The notes beneath the pieces were generated by a model. That model saw only the letters and a list, made by a program, of their open reading frames with translations. It searched no databases and was not told the origin of the DNA. Below are positions 1 to 5,392 of a stretch of 5,454 nucleotides of DNA, in pieces; within the stretch, counting starts at the first letter, position 1; every line of letters starts with the position of its first letter. This stretch comes from an uncultured Clostridia bacterium (GTDB lineage: Bacteria; Bacillota; Clostridia; Christensenellales; UBA3700): NCBI GenBank assembly GCA_947176115.1, contig CAMWPK010000107.1, forward strand, positions 1 to 5,454. Reading direction: 5' to 3'. The position numbers were made by a program, and so were the translations under genes.

Positions 1-168
1 CTTGCCGCTAAGGTTGAGATAACCAAGTCCGGCGTAACTATCACTGCTAAGTCTTCAGATTCTTTTACAGGTACGGCTCAAGAACTTAGCTTCGGAGATA
101 TAGCTTTGAAAGTTGATTTGGTACTCAAATTGACAAGCTTCTCTTACGGCGATGCTAGAACGGCATAA
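1..168 (+). CDS. 3' end of an unidentified gene (partial, C-terminal 55 residues)
   Basis: Reading frame 1 is open from the left edge to a TAA stop at 166-168, giving 55 residues that begin LAAKVEITKSG and end FSYGDARTA. The start lies outside the window. The visible part has no cysteine and no membrane helix. It alternates polar and hydrophobic residues (VEITKSGVTITAKS, IALKVDLVLKLTSF), a pattern typical of beta strands, and is rich in Ser, Thr, Lys and Ala. I recognise no family, and the fragment is too short to assign a function; an extracellular or secreted beta-rich domain is only a guess. A strong terminator follows 21 bases after the stop, so this gene is transcribed separately from thiT. 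That it is coding is supported by the clean frame ending just before the terminator. Confidence 0.7.
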   Translation, partial: LAAKVEITKSGVTITAKSSDSFTGTAQELSFGDIALKVDLVLKLTSFSYGDARTA

Positions 169-189
169 TTTGGTATAACCAACAAACCT

Positions 190-221
190 ACGGGTCGCAT
201 TTTATTGCGACCCGTTTTTTT
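190..221 (+). terminator. Intrinsic terminator of the upstream partial gene
   Basis: A perfect 10-bp GC-rich stem (ACGGGTCGCA at 190-199 with TGCGACCCGT at 206-215) closes a 6-base loop and runs directly into seven T residues (215-221). It lies 21 bases after the TAA of the partial gene and upstream of the thiT promoter, so it isolates the two transcription units. Confidence 0.95.
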
Positions 222-257
222 GTCATTTTGCTTGCGCGCAGTAAAGTGAAGAAATCT
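222..257 (-). repeat. Degraded copy of a short interspersed repeat, inverted relative to the copy at 1571-1608
   Basis: The segment begins GTCATTT and ends GAAGAAATCT. Aligned by eye to the reverse complement of 1571-1607 it matches at 26 of 37 columns with one gap; the matches concentrate at the two ends. It starts immediately after the T run of the upstream terminator and ends 12 bases before the -35 box of thiT. The - strand label only means it is opposite to the 1571-1608 copy. It could be chance similarity, because its middle has diverged. Confidence 0.5.
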
Positions 258-269
258 GACAAAAAACGC

Positions 270-298
270 TTGACTTAATTATAAATATATAATATTAT
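270..298 (+). promoter_or_regulatory. Sigma-A/sigma-70 type promoter of thiT
   Basis: A -35 box TTGACT (270-275; consensus TTGACA) and a -10 box TATTAT (293-298; consensus TATAAT) are separated by exactly 17 bases of AT-rich DNA. Transcription would start near 304-306, about 15 bases before the riboswitch aptamer, which fits a riboswitch leader. No operator-like palindrome overlaps the promoter, so control probably lies with the downstream riboswitch. Confidence 0.85.
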
Positions 299-318
299 CA
301 ATATAACAATACTAAATA

Positions 319-392
319 TTCGCCGTGGGTGCTGTAAAAGGCTGAGATTATACCACTTGAATCGGACAAGGTAATACTTGAACGAAAGAGCG
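319..392 (+). promoter_or_regulatory. TPP (thiamine pyrophosphate) riboswitch aptamer, THI element
   Basis: This leader RNA binds thiamine pyrophosphate. The conserved landmarks occur in the right order. GTGGGTGC (325-332) is the 5' strand of P2 with the conserved GGGTGC. A minimal P3 is GCT (331-333) with GGC (340-342). CTGAGA (342-347) is the pyrimidine-sensor core, and TACCAC (351-356) has CCAC closing P2 with GTGG. The pyrophosphate-sensor half TTGAATCGGAC...GGTAATAC...GAACGAAAG (357-388) includes P5 (AAG 368-370 with CTT 377-379) and P4 (TCG 362-364 with CGA 383-385). P1 is short (CGC 321-323 with GCG 390-392). The P3 arm is much shorter than in E. coli thiM. The aptamer lies between a promoter and a terminator upstream of a thiamine transporter gene, exactly where this riboswitch class is expected. 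In Bacillota it usually acts by transcription termination, and the terminator at 415-448 agrees. Confidence 0.93.
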
Positions 393-414
393 TAAACGCA
401 AGTAAAGTATATTG

Positions 415-448
415 GCGCCCCGTTTTAATTGGAGCGCTTTTTTATTTT
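415..448 (+). terminator. Riboswitch-controlled terminator in the thiT leader
   Basis: GCGCCCC (415-421) pairs with GGAGCGC (431-437) with one C/A mismatch around a 9-base loop, followed by TTTTTTATTTT (438-448). It lies between the TPP aptamer and the thiT ribosome binding site, so it must be bypassed for expression. The conserved aptamer strand 327-332 (GGGTGC) is complementary to 415-420 (GCGCCC) with one G-U pair. This offers an antiterminator that would form only when TPP does not hold the P2 helix; that switching model is inferred, not shown. Confidence 0.85.
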
Positions 449-463
449 CATTCGTCGGCGAAA

Positions 464-470
464 AAGGAGA
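464..470 (+). promoter_or_regulatory. Ribosome binding site of thiT
   Basis: AAGGAGA lies 5 bases before the ATG at 476. It fixes the long version of ThiT: no other Shine-Dalgarno and ATG pair was seen near the start of the conserved ThiT core, so the N-terminal extension is translated. Confidence 0.85.
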
Positions 471-475
471 CAAAT

Positions 476-1501
476 ATGAACAACCTCATTGTAATGATGG
501 CTGTCAAGACCGCCGACGGCGAACAACTGCCCTCGCTTCTCTTTTGGCCTATCTTTGCACTATTCATTGCGCTTTTTGCTTTAATGTTTTTGCTGTATTT
601 GCGAAAGCGCGCCCCAAAGGCAATCGGAATATGTATCTATATCGCGATTGTTCTTTGCATAATCGCCACAGTCGTATGTATAGCGCTTATAGGAAAGTAC
701 TACGTTGACAATATTAAAAATGACAATTACTACTCTCCTTACTTCAAAAAAACTCCGCTGTATATAAGCGCAATCGTATTGATTGGAGTAATAGCCGGCT
801 TAACCTTTTTACTTGGCAAAAACAGTACTTTCAAATTCGACTCCCGCTCAGTTGCTTTTGGAGCAGTTTGCATAGCAATGAGTTTTGCGCTATCCTACGT
901 AAGACTGTTTAGATTACCGCAAAGCGGTAGCGTGACATTGGCGTCATTGTTGCCGGTTATGTTATTCTCATATATCTTCGGAGTAAAGAAAGGATTGCTT
1001 GTGGGCTTAATCTACGGCGTATTGCAAGCAATACAAGACCCGTACATCATTCACCCTATGCAGTTCTTGCTTGACTATCCGATAGCATTTTCTGCAATAG
1101 GTCTGAGCGGAGCTTTTGCCAACTTCAAGATATTTAAGAAATATCCTCAAGTATCACTTTTGTTAGGAGGAATAATGGCAAGCGTCTTGAGATTCTTAGC
1201 GCACTTCCTTTCAGGAGTTTGCGCTTTTGGTACGTACGCAAACGATGCCGGACAGAATATCTACGTTTATAGCCTTGCATATAATTCATTCGTATTTGTA
1301 GATATAGCAATCGTACTTGCCGTAGGCATGCTACTCTTCTCGTCAAAAGCATTTATGAATGAAGTGGTATATAAACAAAGAGCAAAAATGATTGCAAATC
1401 AAAACGTCGCAAGCCAAGTTAATATTACTGCCAAAGAAGTATGCTGTACGCAACAAGACGAAGTAATAAAAGACGAAGACGCTTCTAAAGTTAATAATTA
1501 A
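476..1501 (+). CDS. thiT: Thiamine ECF transporter S-component ThiT with an N-terminal membrane extension
   Basis: ThiT is the membrane-embedded thiamine-binding subunit of a group II ECF transporter. It works with a shared EcfA/EcfA'/EcfT module, which is not encoded here. The 341-residue product has a ThiT core from about residue 122 to 292 with six predicted helices. Family-typical stretches are ALSYVRLFRLPQSGSVTLAS (138-157), FGVKKG (168-173), LLDYPIAF (198-205), RFLAHFLSG (239-247) and YSLAYN (265-270). By comparison with Lactococcus ThiT, Asp200/Tyr201, His243, Tyr265 and Asn270 probably correspond to the thiamine-contact residues, with Asp replacing Glu at 200. ThiT proteins are usually about 180-200 residues. 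Here residues 1-120 add about three hydrophobic segments (20-42, 49-73, 94-114), and 296-341 form a charged, probably cytoplasmic tail. The ATG at 476 has a good ribosome binding site. Control by the TPP riboswitch upstream strongly supports thiamine as substrate. Confidence 0.93.
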   Translation: MNNLIVMMAVKTADGEQLPSLLFWPIFALFIALFALMFLLYLRKRAPKAIGICIYIAIVLCIIATVVCIALIGKYYVDNIKNDNYYSPYFKKTPLYISAIVLIGVIAGLTFLLGKNSTFKFDSRSVAFGAVCIAMSFALSYVRLFRLPQSGSVTLASLLPVMLFSYIFGVKKGLLVGLIYGVLQAIQDPYIIHPMQFLLDYPIAFSAIGLSGAFANFKIFKKYPQVSLLLGGIMASVLRFLAHFLSGVCAFGTYANDAGQNIYVYSLAYNSFVFVDIAIVLAVGMLLFSSKAFMNEVVYKQRAKMIANQNVASQVNITAKEVCCTQQDEVIKDEDASKVNN

Positions 1502-1523
1502 CTGTAAAAGTTTAATAAAACTA

Positions 1524-1561
1524 AAAAACGCAGTATATCAAATTTGATATACTGCGTTTTT
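1524..1561. terminator. Bidirectional intrinsic terminator between convergent genes
   Basis: This is a perfect 38-bp palindrome centred between 1542 and 1543, with the AT-rich core ATATCAAATTTGATAT, flanking GCAGT/ACTGC segments, and runs of A on the left and T on the right. Read on either strand it gives a long hairpin ending in a U run. It lies 22 bases after the thiT stop and about 90 bases after the stop of the - strand ABC operon, so it can terminate both. Confidence 0.9.
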
Positions 1562-1570
1562 AATCGGTTT

Positions 1571-1608
1571 AGATTTCTCCATTACGCTACGCTCCAGTCG
1601 AAATGACA
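1571..1608 (+). repeat. Short interspersed palindromic-type repeat (REP-like)
   Basis: The element begins AGATTTCTCC and ends GTCGAAATGACA. Its tips are complementary (ATTTC 1573-1577 with GAAAT 1600-1604), and its middle holds a tandem TACGCTACGC and two copies of CTCC. From memory, elements of the form GTCATTTCGAC...GGAGAAATCT recur in intergenic regions of many bacterial genomes, but I know no settled name or function for them. It lies in the 3' untranslated region of the ABC operon, just beyond the bidirectional terminator. A degraded inverted copy is at 222-257. Confidence 0.65.
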
Positions 1609-1651
1609 TAGGATTGTTTTGTAAATTTAACGCAAGCGCGCTGATATACGC

Positions 1652-3565
1652 TTATTCCAATTCGAATGCTCCTGTATAGAGCTGGTAATATTGTCCGCCT
1701 TGCGCAATCAATTCGTCGTGGTTACCTTTCTCAATAATTCGACCGTGGTCAAGCACGATAATCATATCAGAATTTTGGACGGTGGAAAGCCTATGAGCAA
1801 TTACGAATACCGTTCTGCCCTCCATAAGTCTGTCCATACCTTGTTGGACAAGCGCCTCTGTACGGGTGTCGATTGACGACGTTGCTTCGTCCAATATCAT
1901 TACGGGAGCATCTGCTACAGCGGCTCTTGCAATGGACAACAACTGCTTTTGCCCTTGCGAAAGATTAGCGCCGTCGCCTGTAAGTATGGTTTCGTAACCG
2001 TTGGGCAAACGCGTAATAAAGTCGTGAGCGTTGGCAAGTTTTGCCGCCGATATACAATCTTCGTCAGACGCGTCAAGTCTGCCGTAACGGATATTGTCCA
2101 TTATAGTGCCTGTAAATAGATTGGTATCTTGCAAGACAATGCCCAAAGACCTGCGCAAATCGCCTTTCTTAATCTTATTAATATTGATGCCGTCGTAGCG
2201 TATCTTACCGTCCGCGATATCGTAAAATCTGTTGATAAGATTGGTTATCGTCGTCTTACCCGCGCCGGTCGCGCCTACAAAAGCAAACTTTTGTCCCGGC
2301 TTGGCGTGTATAGTCACGTCATGCAATACGAGTTTTTCGGGGACGTAGCCAAAGTCAACTTCGTTGAGTTCTATATCTCCGGTAAGTCTTTCAAATGTAA
2401 TGGTTCCCTCGGCTTTATGCGGATGCTTCCATGCCCATATGCCGGTGCGTTCTTCGCACTCTACAAGCTGTCCGTTTTCTTCCTTTGCATTGACAAGCGT
2501 AACGTATCCCTCGTCAACTTCTGAAGTCTGACCTAGCAAGTTGAATATTCTGTCCGCGCCAGCCGTAGCCATTACAACGGCGTTGAGCTGGGTAGAAACT
2601 TGAGAAATATTAAACGTAAACTGTCTGCTCATATTCAAGAAGGCTATTATTGCGCCCATCTGTATACCGCCTACGGCAAGCCCAGTCAAAGTGAGATTGC
2701 GCGCGCCAACGGAAACCAACACACCCCCGACGATTGCGACTGCAACGTAGAGTACGTGACCTATATTGCCAAGAGTAGGCATAAGAATGTTGGCATATTT
2801 ATTAGCTTTCTCGCTGGCTTTGAAAAGCGAATTGTTGACGTTGTCAAAATCCGACTTAGACTGCTCTTCGTGACAGAATACTTTGACGACTTTTTGTCCG
2901 TGCATCATTTCTTCTATAAAGCCTTCCGTCTTACCTATTGCGCGCTGTTGGAGCATAAAGTATTTTGCGCTCTTTCCGCCAATAAGTTTTATGACCATAA
3001 TCATTATACCAACGCCGATAAGTACTACCAGCGTTAGCCATACGCTTGATACCAACATCGTGACAAGCAACGTAATGACAGCTACGAATGCCGCGTACGT
3101 CTGAGGAATACTCTGCGAAATAAGCTGACGTATTGCGTCGGTATCGTTGGTATAGATACTCATAATATCGCCGTGCGTATTCGTATCAAAGAACTTGATA
3201 GGAAGCGACTGCATCTTTTTGAACATATCGTTACGAATATGATACAAGAAGCCTTGCGTTACGTGAGCCATAATTCTATTATACGTAAACGACGCTATTA
3301 GACCAACGACGTATATTCCAATCATAATTCCTATAATGGTGAGCAACGTATCCTTGACACTATCCCAACCATTGGCAATTCCGGGGGTAATTACGTCATT
3401 GACAATTCTCTCAATGAATATTGACGAACTTATTGCCGCCATAGAGTTGAGCGTAATGCAAATAAGTACGACTATAAGCGGAAATCTATAATACTTGAAC
3501 ATGTATTTGACAAGATAGCCAAGTATGGACATGACGCCCTTACTGCTTTTAGTTCTTTGAGCCAT
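1652..3565 (-). CDS. Heterodimeric ABC exporter, subunit 2 (canonical ATPase half; TM288/BmrD-like)
   Basis: This 637-residue half-transporter has an N-terminal six-helix ABC exporter domain (about 20-330) and a C-terminal ATPase domain (about 395-637). Visible motifs are the A-loop Tyr407, Walker A GATGAGKT (431-438), Q-loop Gln479, signature LSQGQ (535-539), Walker B VMILDE with catalytic Glu560, D-loop SSID (563-566) and switch His591. The signature has Gln in place of the first Gly of LSGGQ, which is expected for the partner facing a degenerate site. A polar linker of about 45 residues (350-395, containing GIWAWKHPHKAEG) separates the two domains and is longer than in subunit 1. The ATG at 3563-3565 lies inside the 3' end of subunit 1 (17-base overlap), with AGGAGG 9 bases upstream, so the two are translationally coupled. 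It exports an unknown substrate, perhaps drugs, lipids or peptides, at the cytoplasmic membrane. The heterodimer assignment is strong; the substrate is not inferable. Confidence 0.93.
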   Translation of the reverse strand: MAQRTKSSKGVMSILGYLVKYMFKYYRFPLIVVLICITLNSMAAISSSIFIERIVNDVITPGIANGWDSVKDTLLTIIGIMIGIYVVGLIASFTYNRIMAHVTQGFLYHIRNDMFKKMQSLPIKFFDTNTHGDIMSIYTNDTDAIRQLISQSIPQTYAAFVAVITLLVTMLVSSVWLTLVVLIGVGIMIMVIKLIGGKSAKYFMLQQRAIGKTEGFIEEMMHGQKVVKVFCHEEQSKSDFDNVNNSLFKASEKANKYANILMPTLGNIGHVLYVAVAIVGGVLVSVGARNLTLTGLAVGGIQMGAIIAFLNMSRQFTFNISQVSTQLNAVVMATAGADRIFNLLGQTSEVDEGYVTLVNAKEENGQLVECEERTGIWAWKHPHKAEGTITFERLTGDIELNEVDFGYVPEKLVLHDVTIHAKPGQKFAFVGATGAGKTTITNLINRFYDIADGKIRYDGININKIKKGDLRRSLGIVLQDTNLFTGTIMDNIRYGRLDASDEDCISAAKLANAHDFITRLPNGYETILTGDGANLSQGQKQLLSIARAAVADAPVMILDEATSSIDTRTEALVQQGMDRLMEGRTVFVIAHRLSTVQNSDMIIVLDHGRIIEKGNHDELIAQGGQYYQLYTGAFELE

Positions 3566-5363
3566 TGACCTTTACCTCCTCGTCGTTATTGGTCTTGTTT
3601 TGAGAGTAGTACACCTCTTGATATATTGCGTTGCGGGCAAGCAACTCTTCGTGCGTACCAATATCGGCTACGCTTCCGCCTTCCATTATGATAATCTTGT
3701 CGGCGTCTTGCACTGACGCAACTCTTTGCGCTATTATGAACTTGGTCGTATTAGGTATCTCTTCTGCAAACGCTTTGCGAATGAGAGCGTCAGTCTTAGT
3801 ATCTACCGCGCTCGTTGAGTCGTCGAGGATAAGTATCTTTGGCTTTTTAAGCAACGCTCTTGCGATACAAAGCCTTTGCTTCTGTCCGCCTGATACGTTG
3901 GTTCCGCCTTGCTCAATATACGTGTCGTATTTGTCCGGGAAGCCCATTATAAAGTCGTGCGCTTGCGCCAACTTACATACTCTCTCAAGTTCTTCGTCGC
4001 TTGCGTCTGAATTACCCCAACGCAAATTCTCCTTGATCGTGCCTGAGAAAAGAACGTTCTTTTGCAATACTACGGCAACTTGGTTACGCAAAGTTTCCAA
4101 ATCGTAATCCTTGACGTTAAGTCCGCCGACGTATACGTGACCGCTTGTAGCGTCGTAAAGTCTGGGGATTAGATTAACAAGCGAAGTCTTACTGCTACCT
4201 GTACCGCCTATAATACCTACCGTTTCGCCTGACTTGACGTCAAGATTGACGCCTTTAAGCGCGCGCCTATCCGCCTTGACGTCGTACTTGAAGTCAACGT
4301 CTTCAAAGCGCACGTCGCCGTTCTTGACCTCGAATACAGCATTTTCCGGACTATGTAAATCGCTCTCTTCGCTCAATACTTCCACTATACGTTTTGACGA
4401 AGTATTAGCCATAGAAATCATTATCATTACCATGCTTAGCATCATAAGCGAAGACAGTATCTGCGTTGCGTAAACTATAAGCGAGGACATCTCGGCAGAA
4501 ATTTTAGCTGACGCTTCCTTTAACATTTCCGGCGTCATTCCCACAAATTTACCTCCATCAGCTCCAACTCCAATCATAGGCACCAAAAAACATATCATTA
4601 AGATTGAGAACCACACGCAGAATTGCATCAACGGATTTGCCAATGCGATAATTTTCTCACCTTTTAAGAAGTCATTACGCACGTCGTTGGACGTCCTTTG
4701 GAACTTTTTTTCTTCGTAATCGCCTCTTACGTACGACTTAACTACTCTTATGCCCTTGATATTCTCTTGAATAGATTCGTTCATAGCGTCATACTTCTTG
4801 AATACCCTTGTAAATATAGGGTCTACGAATCTAAACATTACGAATAAGCCTATACCAAGCACAGGTATGACCGCTAAGAATATCAACGCTACTTTATAGT
4901 TGATAACGAATGCCATTATCAGCGAGAAAATAAGCATTATCGGCGCTCTGACGGCTACTCTTACAATCATCATATAAGCAAGTTGCACGTTGGAAACGTC
5001 CGTCGTCATTCTCGTAACCAAACTCGGCGCAGAAAATTTGTCTATATTGGAAAAAGAAAATCCTTGAATACGGTAATACAAATCCTGTCGCAAGTTCTTG
5101 GCAAAACCCGTTGAAGCAGTCGCCGCGAACCTGCCTGCAAGCACGCCGAATACCAAGGACACTCCGGCAAGCACCAAAAGTATTCCGCCGTAAAGCAAAA
5201 TATTGGTGATTGAAGTGTCAGTTTGTATCTTCTCAAGCATTTCTATCATATAGAGCGGAATTACACATTCCAAAGCCACTTCAATTGTAACAAATACAGG
5301 CGATAGTATGGAAACGCCCTTGAACTGTCTTATGCTCTTCATCAATTTCTTAACTACGTTCAC
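3549..5363 (-). CDS. Heterodimeric ABC exporter, subunit 1 (degenerate ATPase half; TM287/BmrC-like)
   Basis: This 604-residue half-transporter is the first gene of the - strand operon. It has an ABC exporter membrane domain (about 15-320) and an ATPase domain (about 348-585). ATPase motifs are the A-loop Tyr360, a Walker A variant GGTGSSKT (386-393, Ser391 where Gly is usual), Q-loop Gln434, canonical signature VSGGQ (490-494), Walker B LILDD with Asp515 in place of the catalytic Glu, D-loop SAVD (518-521), and Gln546 in place of the switch His (IIAQR). These changes mark the non-hydrolytic half of a heterodimer rather than decay, because the frame is intact and the partner complements each loss. 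The loop between the last two helices (about 268-293) is longer than usual. The start is GTG at 5361-5363, six bases from AAAGGAG; the next Met (residue 8) is too far from that site. The tail beyond residue 588 is polar and overlaps the next gene's start. Confidence 0.93.
   Translation of the reverse strand: MNVVKKLMKSIRQFKGVSILSPVFVTIEVALECVIPLYMIEMLEKIQTDTSITNILLYGGILLVLAGVSLVFGVLAGRFAATASTGFAKNLRQDLYYRIQGFSFSNIDKFSAPSLVTRMTTDVSNVQLAYMMIVRVAVRAPIMLIFSLIMAFVINYKVALIFLAVIPVLGIGLFVMFRFVDPIFTRVFKKYDAMNESIQENIKGIRVVKSYVRGDYEEKKFQRTSNDVRNDFLKGEKIIALANPLMQFCVWFSILMICFLVPMIGVGADGGKFVGMTPEMLKEASAKISAEMSSLIVYATQILSSLMMLSMVMIMISMANTSSKRIVEVLSEESDLHSPENAVFEVKNGDVRFEDVDFKYDVKADRRALKGVNLDVKSGETVGIIGGTGSSKTSLVNLIPRLYDATSGHVYVGGLNVKDYDLETLRNQVAVVLQKNVLFSGTIKENLRWGNSDASDEELERVCKLAQAHDFIMGFPDKYDTYIEQGGTNVSGGQKQRLCIARALLKKPKILILDDSTSAVDTKTDALIRKAFAEEIPNTTKFIIAQRVASVQDADKIIIMEGGSVADIGTHEELLARNAIYQEVYYSQNKTNNDEEVKVNGSKN
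3575..3580 (-). promoter_or_regulatory. Ribosome binding site of ABC subunit 2, inside subunit 1
   Basis: On the - strand AGGAGG lies 9 bases before the ATG at 3565 and is embedded in the last codons of subunit 1, where it encodes part of its DEEVK tail. The site and the 17-base gene overlap allow ribosomes finishing subunit 1 to start subunit 2, which would balance the two halves of the heterodimer. Confidence 0.85.
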
Positions 5364-5369
5364 TTCTAA

Positions 5370-5376
5370 CTCCTTT
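5370..5376 (-). promoter_or_regulatory. Ribosome binding site deciding the GTG start of ABC subunit 1
   Basis: AAAGGAG on the - strand is 6 bases upstream of the GTG at 5363. The next in-frame ATG (5342) is about 28 bases from it, so GTG is the likelier start. Only 29 genomic bases remain upstream, and no promoter is visible in them. Confidence 0.8.
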
Positions 5377-5392
5377 AATAAACTATGTATAC

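Noticed and set aside
390..399. Small hairpin GCG-TAAA-CGC after the aptamer as a separate regulatory stem
   Set aside because: Only three pairs, and GCG at 390-392 is better explained as the 3' strand of aptamer P1.
412..708. 98-residue + strand open frame overlapping the thiT leader and start
   Set aside because: It begins at a TTG beside the terminator hairpin, lacks a ribosome binding site and overlaps thiT in another frame; thiT has clear family motifs.
1524..1561. The palindrome as a repressor operator
   Set aside because: It lies at the 3' ends of both converging genes with no promoter nearby, and flanking A/T runs make a terminator the simpler reading.
2129..3104. Several + strand open frames of 70-145 codons opposite ABC subunit 2
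   Set aside because: They are antisense shadows of a well-supported ABC gene; no family motif or ribosome binding site was seen.
1652..5363. Possibility that the ABC pair energises ThiT or imports thiamine
   Set aside because: ECF modules use stand-alone ATPases with EcfT, whereas these are fused membrane-ATPase exporter halves on the opposite strand behind a shared terminator. Proximity alone is not evidence.
3549..5363. Subunit 1 as a decaying pseudogene because of altered Walker A, Walker B and switch residues
   Set aside because: The frame is intact and full length, the signature is canonical, and the partner complements the changes, which is the known pattern for heterodimeric exporters.
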